Shown: positions 1 through 11,338 of the stretch, piece after piece
Layout: the number at the start of each line of letters is the position of its first letter
Position numbering within the stretch: the first letter of the stretch is position 1
From: Leptasterias polaris
Lineage: Eukaryota; Echinodermata; Asteroidea; Forcipulatida; Asteriidae
Reading direction: 5' to 3'
DNA length: 64,000 nt
Assembly: GCA_037783415.1 (NCBI GenBank)
Contig: JAZGTN010000009.1
Location: 11,532,001-11,596,000 of the forward strand
The notes under the pieces: model-generated
Database searches by the model: none
What the model was told of the DNA's origin: nothing
What the model saw: the letters and a program-made list of their open reading frames with translations, nothing else
Program-made: the position numbers and the translations under genes

Positions 1-2532
1 CTGTACTCGTCCTCTGACTCGCTCGAAAGGGCTAACCTGCAACAATTTTTCAGTAATTCAGACTCTCCAGTTCTTTCCAATTTGACACGGGAACGTATTG
101 AGGGTCCGTTGTCACATCAGGAGGTTTTAAACGCCCTGAAAAGGAGCAAAAATGGAAAGTCTCCGGGGTCGGATGGTTTCAGTTTTGAATTTTTTAAATT
201 CTTTTTCTCAGATTTGTCTTGGTTTTTATTGCGGTCTCTGAACTTTGGCTACGAAACAGGAACATTTTCAGTTACCCAGCAATATGGGATTATCACCCTG
301 CTACCAAAAGGGGATAAACCCCGTCAATTTTTGAAGAACTGGAGACCCATTTCTTTATTGAATATTACTTATAAATTGGCCTCTTCTTGTATAGCAGAGA
401 GAATCAAAACATGCCTTCCTTCTATTATACATGAACAACAAAAAGGCTTTTTACAAGGTCGTTATATAGGGGAAAACATTCGTTTAATGTACGATTTGCT
501 TAACTACACAGATAACAACAAAATTCCTGGTATGTTTCTGTTAGTTGATTTTGAAAAAGCCTTTGATTCGGTCTCCCACGACTTTATTCTTCAGATTCTT
601 GAGCTGTTTAATTTTGGTCCTTCAATACAGAAGTGGTTTCAAGTGCTGTACAACGGTGCAAAAGCCTCTGTGCTGGTAAACGGTTTTTTGTCCGAATCTT
701 TTCAAATTGAGCGCGGTTGCCGGCAAGGCGACGGCTTAAGCCCTTATTTGTTCCTATTATGCGCCGAAATTCTGGGTAAAATGGTTCGTAAGGACAACAT
801 TCTGAAAGGAGTTATAGTTGAGGGTTCCGAATACAGGCTTTCTCAATATGCAGACGACACCGTGTTTATTTTAGATGGTTCAGAAAATTCTCTTAGCAGA
901 GCCTTTAAGCTATTGGAGGATTTTGCTCGTATGTCGGGCCTTAAAGTTAACATTGGTAAAACTAATGCAGTGTGGATCGGCGCCAACAAGGGCCGAAAAA
1001 AGAAAGATGTTTGCTCGGATATTAATGTTAACTGGGTCAATCCCCATGAAAGTTTTAGAGCTCTCGGCATTGATTTTTCTACTAACCTGGAAAGTATGGT
1101 GGATATTAATTATAACAGGGTTTTAACTTCTATTGACAGTTTAATTGGGCAATGGTCTAAACGTAACCTTACGGTGTTGGGTAGAGTTACAGTTGTAAAA
1201 TCTCTCCTTTTGTCTAAGCTTACCTTTTTAATCCTAACACTCCCTGATCCTTCAAAATTATTTATTAAGAATCTGGATTCTATGTTGTATAAGTTTATTT
1301 GGAAAGGGGTTGACAGAGTTACTAGGAATCAAATGATTCAAGATTACAGCCAAGGTGGGGTTAAAATGGTGGATCTCCGTTCTTATTTTAGTGCCCTCAA
1401 GTGTACATGGATTCGCAGGTTGCTTACAACCGAGACTTCTGGTTGGACTTCCCTGTTTTTAAAAATATCCAATCTCCAGAATACACTTTTTCTGGAAGGC
1501 GGCCATCCAAGCATCGCTCGATTATTACAGAGGGCTGTTCACCCTAACAGTTTTTGGTTAGATGTTCTTACTGCCTGGGGTAATTTTGTACAATGTCATC
1601 AGCCGGTTAACCAGATTGACTCCTTAACAAGTGTGATATGGTACAACCGTAAAATTAGAGTTAATCATAACTGTGTTCATTACAAACATTGGATAAATAA
1701 GAGTGTTTTTTATGTGGGTGATCTTCTAGATGAAAGGGGAGACTTTCTTACCATGGTTGATTTTAAGGCTAAATTTGGTGTAAAGACTAATTTCCTTGAA
1801 TATGGAGGTATAATTAATGCCATAAAAGGGTCGTTTGGTACAGCGATGATGGGCACTGGTAGGGCGAGTATTTGCTTCCCTTTCATTCCATTCAACTTTA
1901 GACTGCTTTTGAAGGACAAAAAAGGCTCTAACCGCATTTATAACTGCCTTACATCTGCTAAAAAAGTAGTGTATAATTTTACCGCTAAGTGGGAAACAAA
2001 ATTGAGTGTTAAACTTACTAATTCCAAGTGGATGGTACTTTGTAATATTCCATTTGGCGTTACAAACGACACTAGACTACGATGGTTTCAATATAGATTA
2101 GTTCACAGAATTCTTGGCGTTAATTCATTCTTAGCTAAAATAGGTAAAAAGGACAACGATCTTTGTACATTCTGTCAGTTAGAGAGTGAGACGCTTGTTC
2201 ATTTATTTTGTGGATGTAAATTTTCAACTATGTTTTGGACCCAATTGGGGGTTTGGATAAGGAATACTCTTAATCTAGACATACGTTTAGACAATGAGGC
2301 TATCCTTTTTGGTATAACTAAGAAATCGTGGAGTGCTCTTAATCTGATCCTTGTTTTGTGTCGTTTCCACATTTATAAAATGAAGATGAACGACAACAGA
2401 CCATCCCTTGCACTATTGAAAATGGACTTAAAACGCTATTATACTTTGGAAAAGTACATCTCTATTATTAATGATTCTACTGTGAAGTTCGAAAAAAAAT
2501 GGGACTCCTTTAAATTATTGTGTCAAGGTTAA
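1..2532 (+). CDS. LINE ORF2 (reverse transcriptase + zf-RVT), 5' partial
   Basis: The frame is open from base 1, giving about 843 residues before TAA at 2530-2532; the true start is outside the window. It encodes the reverse transcriptase of a LINE. Visible landmarks are the 'KNGKSPGSDG' fingers motif near residue 50, the catalytic Asp in 'LLVDFEKAFDS' (Asp183), the 'RGCRQGDGLSPYLF' block and the catalytic 'YADD' box (residues 283-286). The C-terminal part carries a Cys-x2-Cys...His...Cys cluster (C722, C725, H734, C737/C739), as in the zf-RVT region of L1/Tx1-clade proteins. An endonuclease domain, if present, would be upstream of the window. No frameshift or stop is seen, so the visible part could be functional. 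Confidence 0.92.
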   Translation: MYSSSDSLERANLQQFFSNSDSPVLSNLTRERIEGPLSHQEVLNALKRSKNGKSPGSDGFSFEFFKFFFSDLSWFLLRSLNFGYETGTFSVTQQYGIITLLPKGDKPRQFLKNWRPISLLNITYKLASSCIAERIKTCLPSIIHEQQKGFLQGRYIGENIRLMYDLLNYTDNNKIPGMFLLVDFEKAFDSVSHDFILQILELFNFGPSIQKWFQVLYNGAKASVLVNGFLSESFQIERGCRQGDGLSPYLFLLCAEILGKMVRKDNILKGVIVEGSEYRLSQYADDTVFILDGSENSLSRAFKLLEDFARMSGLKVNIGKTNAVWIGANKGRKKKDVCSDINVNWVNPHESFRALGIDFSTNLESMVDINYNRVLTSIDSLIGQWSKRNLTVLGRVTVVKSLLLSKLTFLILTLPDPSKLFIKNLDSMLYKFIWKGVDRVTRNQMIQDYSQGGVKMVDLRSYFSALKCTWIRRLLTTETSGWTSLFLKISNLQNTLFLEGGHPSIARLLQRAVHPNSFWLDVLTAWGNFVQCHQPVNQIDSLTSVIWYNRKIRVNHNCVHYKHWINKSVFYVGDLLDERGDFLTMVDFKAKFGVKTNFLEYGGIINAIKGSFGTAMMGTGRASICFPFIPFNFRLLLKDKKGSNRIYNCLTSAKKVVYNFTAKWETKLSVKLTNSKWMVLCNIPFGVTNDTRLRWFQYRLVHRILGVNSFLAKIGKKDNDLCTFCQLESETLVHLFCGCKFSTMFWTQLGVWIRNTLNLDIRLDNEAILFGITKKSWSALNLILVLCRFHIYKMKMNDNRPSLALLKMDLKRYYTLEKYISIINDSTVKFEKKWDSFKLLCQG

Positions 2533-2652
2533 CTCTGTATTTTACAAATTGTCATTTCGGTCAATTTTGCATTTGTTTTATTGCCATGGCTTTTCAGCAG
2601 GTTTGTAAAGTGATGAGTTGTTTTAAGCTTGAATAAATAATTTCCTCCGGGG

Positions 2653-2684
<32 letters not shown>
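1..2684 (+). mobile_element. L1/Tx1-type LINE, 3' portion with poly(A) tail
   Basis: This is a non-LTR retrotransposon entering from the left edge. It consists of an open reverse-transcriptase frame (1-2532), a short 3' UTR (2533-2652) and a run of about 32 A residues (2653-2684). The poly(A) tail with no internal stop fits target-primed reverse transcription and suggests a fairly young insertion. The 5' end and upstream target duplication lie outside the window, so full length cannot be judged. The tail ends only 14 nt before a candidate exon at 2699, so the element sits at the very end of that gene's intron. Confidence 0.9.
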
Positions 2685-2687
<3 letters not shown>

Positions 2688-2698
2688 ACACATTTCAG

Positions 2699-2774
2699 AC
2701 TGAGCTCGGTAACTTTCGCCTCTCGGGTGATAGCTACACCATTCATGTTGGAGGTTCAATGAACTGCGGGGACA
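2699..2774 (+). CDS. candidate exon of a fibrinogen-related-domain gene
   Basis: A 76-bp segment lies between an acceptor ('acatttcag') and a strong donor ('gaca|gtaagt'). Read from the first base it gives 25 codons plus one base, ending 'YTIHVGGSMNCGDS'. That resembles the mid-domain stretch of fibrinogen-related domains ('...L.VGGYSGNAGDSL...'), found in ficolin- and FREP-like recognition proteins. The neighbouring LINE poly(A) ends 14 nt upstream and occupies the place of the usual pyrimidine tract. No flanking FReD exon was found in the next 2 kb. The exon may be real, a relic, or chance; the paired splice signals and the motif are the only support. Confidence 0.45.
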
Positions 2775-3537
2775 GTAAGTAGGAAGTTTCTCATTCAATC
2801 ACCAGGCTTGTAGATTTGTTCTTGTTTAAGTTCAAAAAGTTTGAATTTGTTTTGCGGATGCTTCTTATCGAGATTCCACCACAATGTTCAATTTTAAAGT
2901 AAACATTGATTTAGGTAGAACCCAACAAATTTTCATAATAAAAAAAAAAAACAACAAAAAAAAAAAAAAAAAAAAAAAACCTTACTGTCAATCCAGGGTA
3001 TCCTTCAAATTTATTGTTGTAAAATGAAGCCTACATTGGGTAATTAAGGCCTAGAAAACCGAAAAAACTGTTTCGGTTGAATTTTGGCCATCGGTTAACA
3101 CTGGCCAATGACCGAAACAGTTATTGGTTCCAGCCGCGAAAACGTACCCCAGGTCAACGTTTTATCTTGTCCGCGGGTTGGTTGATGGCCCGAAGGATAT
3201 CGTTTTTGAGCCAATGGTCTTCCTGGATAGTAAGCTCACGGCATCAATCTGGTTTATACACGTGGTTACCATGTACCTAGATAGTCGATTTCCAAAGATA
3301 ATCGCAATATTTATTATCTTTTTGTTTCTTTTTCTTGTCTCCAGTTTATTCTATAAAAGTCAGAAAACATTGAATAATGATAATGTATAGCCAAATAGTA
3401 AACTTTTATAACAAATTAAATGATTCTAAAAACATTTTGTGGACAAATCCAAGCACGTACATCGCTGTACTTGGTAACAACGCTTACACTCGAGGAAGAC
3501 TGTTGGCTCCTAATTGGGATTTTTTGCGCGGTCAGCC
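2775..3537. other. non-coding stretch with A-rich tract and small hairpin
   Basis: No gene is recognised. An A-rich tract (about 2938-2979) may be the tail of another retroposed copy. At 3066-3122 an imperfect hairpin has arms AACTGTTTCGGT and ACCGAAACAGTT, with a nested GGCCA/TGGCC pair. Short open frames here show no family resemblance. Confidence 0.5.
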
Positions 3538-3596
3538 AGTCGCGATTTTTTTCCCCACCGCGGTAAAGGCCATTCTGTGCAGCTGCTAGTTGATAC
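3538..3596. repeat. fragment of a foldback repeat also present near 46.4 kb
   Basis: The segment reading GCGATTTTTTTCCCC, then a CGCGGTAAAGGCCATTCTG core and 'gctagttgat', closely matches 46381-46437. There it forms one arm of an inverted repeat. Here only one arm is present, and it abuts the truncated end of a Helitron-like copy at about 3597, so it probably marks that copy's breakpoint. Confidence 0.6.
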
Positions 3597-4500
3597 ATCG
3601 CCGTGTCTGAGAGACATACTCAGCGGACCTAGAGCGCCTTCGGCAGGCATGGTCACGTCGATCAACGTGCCGTCGGTCTCGATGTTTGATGAGAAGCGAA
3701 CCAATTTCGATCTTTTTCAGATTGAGTTTAAGTCAGTTATTAAACGTCATACATATTACTAAATCAGGTGGACATCTCATTGAGAACTCGTCTTCTGTTC
3801 GTTGTTTACCATCAAACCATCAGACGGGCAAAAGGGAAATCACTTAAGTTTAACTTCGCACGAGTTAACGATAAACTCATCGTGCCAAACACCATGTTTT
3901 GTTCGATGACGTTTGACATGTCCAGCTGCACTACACAATACTACATGGCTGGACTACACACAAGCCTCTTGGACTTATGACACTGTCATCAATGGAGCGG
4001 AACAGCCAGCCACACACAGCGATGTGTACATAGTTAACATGCAGGTTAATACATACGTGGGCTTTACCGTCCGATTTTGATGAAAATATTCAAAGGCAAA
4101 CTTTGACCTTCCGGTACGACCAGAAGGAGAGGTCATACGATTTTGGCTTTTCAAATGTAGCCCCAGTCTTGATCTATCAGATGCTCAATTATGAATATCA
4201 TAGTTGTAAAATTCAAAGACATACAGCGTATAGCAAATGGTAACTTTTTAAACTTAAAAACCTTGTAATTTGACACCCGATGACGTCATCATGACGTAAC
4301 TGAAGCGGTTTCATCTCCTGATGGTTATCTAACTATATGTAAAGTTTAAAGTTTATATGAGCTTGGGAAGTGTGCTTTTGTTACCGGACAATCGACGGCC
4401 AGAAGAAGAAGACGAAGTGAAAAAAAAAACAAAAAAAAAAAACGAACAATAAGAAGAGGTGTTCGGAGCTATGCTCCGCTCCGCTCCGAACACCTAAAAA
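3597..4500 (-). mobile_element. Helitron-like element copy F (inverted, truncated)
   Basis: Read on the minus strand, this copy has the hairpin box (AGGTGTTCGG...CCGAACACCT, 4459-4497), a T-rich spacer, a CTTCTTCTTCT tract, then GGCCGTCGATTGTCCG, 'AAGCACACTTCCCAAGCTC', and the TGACGTCA-bearing block. The inner part (about 3600-4330) is nearly the reverse complement of 23040-23760 in copy E. The shared stretch includes a non-functional open frame of about 60 codons found in both copies. Its 3' end (CCGAACACCT, hairpin, CTAG) is missing, apparently cut at the foldback fragment ending at 3596. It is the only inverted copy in the cluster. Confidence 0.65.
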
Positions 4501-4831
4501 ATTCAGAGCATCCTGTAACCGGTATTTAAACATTACTGCTGGGTCATTCGGAAGGGATATAAAGCTGCTGGTCCCGTGTGTTGTGTAATGCACGTAAAAT
4601 AACCCAATGCACTTATAAAAAAGAGAAGGGGTTAGCCTCAGTGCTCCTGGTACGATTGGCTGCATATTGCGCCACACAACATTGTAAACAATTACATGGT
4701 GCTAGATAAAGGAATATGTCTCATACTTCAAAACGTAGATCCAAATACCTCGCGGAAAAATACTGACTGTTGAAGAGCCTTCAGAGTCACTGAGTGACGG
4801 ATATAAGCGCTATAAATAAGAAGCCACCATT
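4501..4831. repeat. spacer with a LINE/SINE-tail-like repeat
   Basis: This lies between inverted copy F and copy A. It has no gene. The stretch around 4610-4700 ('cttataaaaaagagaagg', 'ggctgcatattgcgccac', 'attacatggtgctagata') looks like the 3' tail of an invertebrate LINE or SINE, but I cannot assign a family. Confidence 0.35.
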
Positions 4832-4836
4832 ATTAT

Positions 4837-4974
4837 TAGGTGTTCGGGCACTCCGCCCGGAACACCTCTTGTTTTTGTTCCGGTTTGTTTTTTTAGGTGT
4901 TCGGGCAATCCGCCCGGAACACCTCCTGTTTTTGTACGGGTTTTTTTTAGGTGTTCGGGCGACAGCCGAACACC
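4837..4974. repeat. array of three AGGTGTTCGG hairpins
   Basis: Three inverted repeats, 26 to 30 nt long, are separated by T-rich spacers. Outer stems are identical (AGGTGTTCGG with CCGAACACCT), while the bases next to the loop differ between units and remain paired. They are the 5' subterminal partner of the CCGAACACCT box at the element's 3' end. Confidence 0.8.
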
Positions 4975-7219
4975 TTGTTTTTGTTCGTTTTTTTGTTTTT
5001 TTTCTTAATACTTCTTCTTCTTCTTCTCTCCGTCGCTTGTCCGCTAACAAAAGCACACTTTCCAAGCTCATATAAACTTGAAATTTCTACCATAGTTAGA
5101 TAACCATTAGGAGATGAAACCTCTTCAATTACGTCATGATGACGTCATCAGGTGTCAAGTTACAAGGTTTTTAAAATTAAAAAAATTAATCTTTGAAAAT
5201 CCATATCAAATCAAGATGAAGAGACCGTCGGTTACTTTTTGCGGGATTATATAGAGGTAATATGGGTCTTCATTTTTTATTGTGTGCTGACCTGACTTGA
5301 CCTCTACTTCCGGTCGAAACAGGAAGAAACAGGAAGTGCCTTGTAATTTAAAAGTGGCACACTTTTTGAAGTTTTTTTTAACGGTGTTATAGTCGAGCAA
5401 GAGTCTGGTTTAACAAAATAAGACAAGTGACGTCATAAAAGTCATGAGCGCCCTCTAGCGGCAGGTTGAAAACAATTAAAAATACACTTTTACTAGATGT
5501 CTGTGGCGAAGTTTATGATAATCGTTTCGAAATTGGTATACATAATGACCTTCATGCAGACAACATATATATTATGTGTGAAGTTTTAGATTGATGACGT
5601 CATCGTGTGTCACGTGGTATCGACTTAAAGGTTTACTTTTTGAAGCCGTGTATTTACAAAACCACAAGTTCGACTGAGTTGAAACTTGGCATGTTGAAAG
5701 ACAGTGATATTGACTATGTAAATCTAAAGAAACAACATGATGACGTCAGTGCCTTTTTGTATACAAATATTTGAAATATTGACCAATTATTACGTGTATT
5801 TATTGACCCGCTGTCAAACCACGGGCTACACACACACTACGCGAACAAAACCAGTTTACGATTCCCGGTGCACACACCATTGTGGGGACTTCCTATTGTT
5901 GTTCTATTATTCCCTTTTCTAAAGAATCACATTGTGGGGACCCAGTTTAACAAAGAAAAACGTTGTGGGGACCTTTGTTCCATTGTATAAAAGTCCCCAC
6001 AGCTCTGGGTATGCCTACCTACTGTTTTTTATCACGTAGTGTGTGTGTATACGTTGAGCAAATCATCCGCAAGGTTCAAAGTCCATCAAACATGCTTGTG
6101 GTCTAGTCTCTGTTCAAGGTTCGCGCAACCTGCTTTTGACAATACGCTTTGTTAGTCTCTAAAACAGCCGTCCATGCAAACCTCGTTAACAAACAAATGC
6201 TAGGCTTTTGATCGTGTGCTTTTTAACCAAAAGTTGAACATTTCATGAATTCATATCTCGTCGTCTTCTTTTCCCTCAAGATTGTCCAATAAAAAAAGAC
6301 ACTTCCTAAGCTCGCATAAACTTTAATCTTCACACATAGATAGATATGCATAGGTAGATGACACCGCTGCAGTGATATCATCATGACTTCATCGGATGTC
6401 AAATTACAAGGTTTTTAAATATTAATTTTGTAATGTTTGAAATTCCATATCAAATCACGGACATGAGACCGTAGGTTGCTTTTTGCGGGATTATACCAAA
6501 TTAATTTAGGTCTTATTTTTGTATTGTGTGTGTGACATTACGTTACCTCTACTTCCGGTCGAAACAGGAAGTGCCTTGTTATACTTCAGTTTTTGACCGA
6601 TTAATATTGTTCTCTCCCGTGCAAATAAGACTGAGAAAAGAAGGGAAATACTCAGGTCCAATTTTGTCGATAAATAACGACTTTTTAATTGTTGCATTCG
6701 TATACACAGGAAGTGTGGCAGCTTTATTTATTATTTTGAATAACATCTTTAGGAATTGTAATCAAGTGGATAATCATTAAAAAATAATGAGTTTTGATTC
6801 CAAAGCGACTACCATGGAAACTAGCATGCAGATCGATGCCCGCGCCCGTCAAACACTTGATTCTTATGTTCTATCATTCTAAACATGTAAGCATTGTTGT
6901 GAAAAAAAATCGTACACGATTATTTCATATGTGATCATAAAGGGAACCAGCCGATCATAATATTAAGAAACATTATACTTCCATCCAATGGCCGTTCAAA
7001 AACCAATTGAGTACACAGACCTGGTCGTTCCGCCATGGACCAACACACTGCGACATTGAATACATTGAGCAGTCCACGAAGAAGCGTACAGTTGACACGC
7101 CACAGGTCATCGTACTTACAACTTATCAATGGCGTACTGACATTATAGATCTGAATTCCGCTCATATTCAGCGTCTAATTGTTCCCCTATTCGCCCTTCT
7201 CGTTGCTTAATGATCAAAA

Positions 7220-8064
7220 GGGAATTAAAGACGAAGTTTCGCTGAGATGGCCACCTACTTCAGTGATTCATATGACTGTTAATTTTGTGAGAAAATGCAA
7301 GCAGAAAAGGACGAACATTGTTTATGTTTTGATCACACTCCGAGAAGGAAGGATGTGTCATCGGATCGTGAAGGGTGCTTCAGATCCTCCTAACGGCATG
7401 TGTTTATCGTTGCTACACGGGACTAAAACGGTAAGTTTTTGTGTGAACATCAATGCTTTTCAAAATGATTCTTTTATTTAATGCACAATTACGTTATAAA
7501 GTTTATCCTGTATCATCAAGTGGTGACGTTGGTGAAATGTTTTTAAAACCGAGGAACGTTTAGTATGAACGTCGAAGAGATAGAATTTGGGCAATGGAGG
7601 GATTGGTATGATTGTTGGCTGTGTCACTATAGTCAGAAAATGGTCAGACTGATGAATGTTTTCCGTCAACTTTGTATTATGACATCATTATTTGAAAACC
7701 CTTCGATAAAGTTTACCCTAATAAGGTTTCGTTTATGAGTTGTTCACATCAAAAACATGATGTGCACCTTCCACTAATTTTTTCTTGCGTAATTTCTTTA
7801 CTCTGATATGTTGTATTGTTGAGCGCAATATAAATTCAATAAATTATTATTATTATTATTATATAATCATGAAATGTTGTAAGTCTTGAATTTTAGTAAG
7901 TCTTGAATTTTATGAAATTGAGTCATACTTTGTATATAATTGTTTTTTTCTTCTTCAGAATATACAACACATCCAGTACCCGAATGGTCTCCATTGAAAG
8001 ATTTCATAATCATTGTTGTGTTCCATTCCCTAATTCCTTGCCGAGTGTATGATGCACCATACAG
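7220..8064 (+). pseudogene. captured gene fragment in Helitron-like copy A (two exons)
   Basis: An open stretch ending in a clean donor (7430|gtaagt) encodes a basic peptide containing 'SLRWPPTSVIHMT' and 'TLREGRMCHRIVKGASDP'. A second exon-like block, 7959-8064, has a pyrimidine-rich acceptor (ttcttcttcag) and donor (cag|gtag). Spliced in frame, it stops after about 12 codons. The same structure recurs in copy C (about 20293-20514 and 21071-21176) with only a few amino-acid differences. Helitrons are known to carry host gene pieces with introns; this looks like such a capture. I do not recognise the parent protein. Confidence 0.5.
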
Positions 8065-9001
8065 GTAGAAATAGTTATTAACTCATTAATAATATTTAAT
8101 TAGTTAAAATTCACGAGAAGCTAAAACTGCCGTCTTCATGACTTGCCTTTATCTTGCATAATTTTTTAAAACAAGTGTCTTTTCTTTCAATTTTATAATT
8201 TTAACAAACCGTTCTGTATGAAGACTAATGTCTAAAAATCAAGCAAGCTATTTTTAAAAATGCAACCAATAGCTCACACTATGCTCGACTTATTTTAACG
8301 ACATCATCATCAGTGCATATGTATTGAACAATCAAAGTATCATGCACCGATACATGAGAAGCCAAATCACAGTATTTGAAAACCTGTTAAAACTTATAAG
8401 AATTGTAACTTAATAATGTCAACATGATTTGCATAGTCGGATTTATTAATAAATAAAGAATCAATATCCATTGAAAAATTAAAAACTTCAGTGAGTGGCA
8501 TTCATGATAGTTGTACTTGTGAGTAATTCAAAGGCTCGTTTTAAGATGTGCAACCAAAATGAAAGGGAATTCGAAAAATTAATGTTGCTCTGTATGAAAG
8601 GACATTATTGACCCTCTGCACTTTCAAATAAATTAAATATTGTACTCTTTTGCTGACGTTTTGTAAGTTCACCTACGTTTTTCAATTACAATTTAAAGCA
8701 CATAACTAAATACCAATGTATCGATAAGAACTTATCTAACGTCATAATGACGTCATCAGTTTTCAAATTTGGCTTTAACAAAAGATGATTATTTTTAAAA
8801 CTCATATTGTGAAGTGCAATTATTTCCAGTGTAAACTAACGTACAATCAAAGAAAATTTACACTTTACTTTCCTTGAAATTTCAAAAGCTATCAACAATG
8901 TTTTCAGCGATTCAATGATATAGCTCACGCATTAAAACAGCACTGAGCCCAGCGAAAATCCGAACACCTAGAGTTTGTGGTAACAAACTCTAAATTTCTA
9001 G

Positions 9002-11338
9002 TTAATACTTCTTCTGCTTATCCCCCGCGATTGTCCGCAAAACAACGCACACTTCCGAAGCTCACACAAACTTCAAACTTCACATATAGTTAGATCGTTA
9101 CTTGTAGAAGACACCGCTGGAGTGACGTCATGATGACGTCATCAGGTGTCGAAATACAGTAAATCAAAGTTTAATATTTCAAAAAATCATAACTCGAAAA
9201 CTGCTGAATGGATTTGTACATTCTAAAAATCATCGGACAGGTCTTGGAAAACCCAACAAACAATTCACAAAGAGTGACCCAATTTTATCTTGACTTCCGG
9301 TCCAAAACGGAAGTTGAAATTTCAATAATTTATATCTAAAGAACTTCTCGTACTTGAATCGAAATTTTTACACCAGGTTGTAGGATCTTGTGCCTTCTCA
9401 AACTTTTACACAGAGATGATACTAGTTTGACCTTACTTTCTGGTCGAAATCGGGTGTTAAAGGCAACGTAGGCCTATATATTGACCCGCATTAAAAGCAC
9501 GTGAAAAGATCTTCTACCGAGACACGTAAAACCGTATCTAACCCAGTGGCACGGTAGCCGTCTGTTGCGTTCCAGTACACCACGCTACTGGCTGCTCCAC
9601 TTCCGGCCTGTTCATAAGGTCCTGCACAGGGTCCTGCATGTAACCTGTGTATACACGATACACTAGCACACATTCCGCACCACGAAGACAGTGTATACAT
9701 CCACATAACGTGAAACGGATTGTTGATGTCATATCCACTGGTGGCGCTATACCGTGTTAATGGTCGTTTGTTAACGTACTGCGCTTTTTATAATGCAACA
9801 GACTCAGAAATGTACGTCGTTCGACGGTAGTCCAATGAATTGCTCAGTGCATATATCCTTCGTGTTTGTTGGCTTGGTGGTAAATATCAACTATAAAAAC
9901 GAGTGTATTTTGCTGAACTCTTTTGGTGATTTTAATAAATTTTGATAACTGAGAAAATGTGATCGGAAAAAGATCAACATAAATTTGACTCTAATCAACA
10001 CCGGTTTTTACAAGATTTTACTTTTAAATCCTGTTGAATACTTCAAAGAAATACAATGTGAACAGCAGAACAAATTCAACATAAATTGCACATCGTGTAA
10101 ACTGTAGGTTCTTATGCCCTTATCATAATCATGACAAATGATGTTGCTTCAGTTATCGGCACCACAAAAAGGTAGCAAGCAGGCGTAGTTTGATAAAATT
10201 TATTTTGGAATTGTTAGTGATAGTCTTTTAAACTATCAGTTCAGTTAGTGACTATTTACCAAAAAAAATTATACAAGTCATGTGTATCTAGTACACATTC
10301 TGGAGTTTCAATGCATATCCAACGAAAAATAAATAAACTTCATTGAATGGAAAACATAATACTTAATAGTTGTACTTGTGAGTCATTCAAAGGCTCGTTT
10401 CAAGATCTGTAGTCAAGATGAAGGGGAAGTGGGGAGAATGTTTCTTCTGTATGACTATGTGAAATGACAATGGACCCTTGGCCCTTTCAAATAATCTAAA
10501 TAATGTACTCATTTGCTAAATTATTTTTGTAAGTTCACCTTTGTTTTTCACTTGGCACATATTTAAATACCTATGTCTCGATAAATAAATTTTAACTTCA
10601 TAATGATGTCATCGGTTTTCAATTCTGGCTAAACAAAAGTTTATTATTTAGAAAATGTTATATTTCGAGTAGCCTTTATTTCCTGGGTATAACTAACGTT
10701 TAAACGTAGAAGATTTACACATTACTTTCTTTGAAATTTCAAAAGCTATCAACATTGTTTTCAGCGATTCAATGAAATAGCTAATGCATCATACCATGCC
10801 GCATAGGAGATGGCAATCAACATGGGATAGCGGTTTGGTTAGAAAGGGAAAGACAATACTACCAATATCCCGTCATTTGTCTGTCAATTGGTAGATTAAC
10901 CAAGTTATAAAAACTAATTAATTATGCAAACAAATCTGATTAATTTACTCAGGCAATAGATATGTAAACAACACACTTAGATAAAGAAAACGTTGAAAAA
11001 ATGCAAAACAGACCATTTTAACCAACTGAAGGTGCCGACAACGTACCAACTTAAGCTTGTCCAATTAAGGTGCCGTGTTCGAGAGTCAAAACAAAAATCA
11101 TTAAACTTGCCAAACTCGCCTTCTGGTTCAATCTTCAATTTCAAGTCAAAAAACTTTTCACAAACCCTAGTTTGCAAAGTATTAGAAAGACCAACCTTCT
11201 TCCGCCATCCTTCTCACTATCGGAATGGGATATAAAAACAAACTTTCATGGCACCATACGGTCATAAGCCCTACCACTAACTTTCATTGAAAACCCGAAC
11301 ACCTAGTGTTTGTAATCCTACAAACACTACATTTCTAG
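9002..11338 (+). mobile_element. Helitron-like element copy D
   Basis: It begins directly after the CTAG of copy A with TTAATACTTCTTCTGC and the GATTGTCCGC / CACACTTCC block, and lacks the leading hairpin array. A TGACGTCATGATGACGTCAT block lies at about 9123-9145. It ends at 11295-11338 with CCGAACACCT, hairpin TAGTGTTTGTA/TACAAACACTA and CTAG. Blocks at 10290-10800 match 8460-8940 of copy A. No coding gene is visible: short open frames at 9491-9738 and 10977-11267 lack homology cues. Confidence 0.6.

Larger units (their letters stand above)
4832..9001 (+). mobile_element. Helitron-like element copy A
   Basis: The 5' side is an array of three hairpins (4837-4866, 4896-4924, 4949-4974), each AGGTGTTCGG...CCGAACACCT, followed by T-rich DNA and an ACTTCTTCTTCTTCT tract. 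The 3' end at 8960-9001 is CCGAACACCT, hairpin TAGAGTTTGT/ACAAACTCTA, then CTAG. The interior shares long blocks with copy C (for example 5040-5810 with 18550-19330, and 6700-8700 with 19780-21790) and carries an exon-intron-exon gene fragment. A second copy of the element's 5' block starts at about 6262, so this copy is composite. No Rep/helicase gene is present, so it would be non-autonomous. Terminal hairpin plus CTAG|T is the Helitron/Helentron hallmark; a Rep protein would be needed to confirm. Confidence 0.65.

Noticed and set aside
4787..5075. Overlapping open frames of 93-94 codons on both strands
   Set aside because: They are produced by the hairpin array and the CTTCTT tract; the peptides are just translated repeats.
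9491..9738. Cys-rich open frames on the minus strand (71 and 66 codons)
   Set aside because: Located within Helitron-like copy D, in two overlapping frames, with no signal peptide or conserved spacing.
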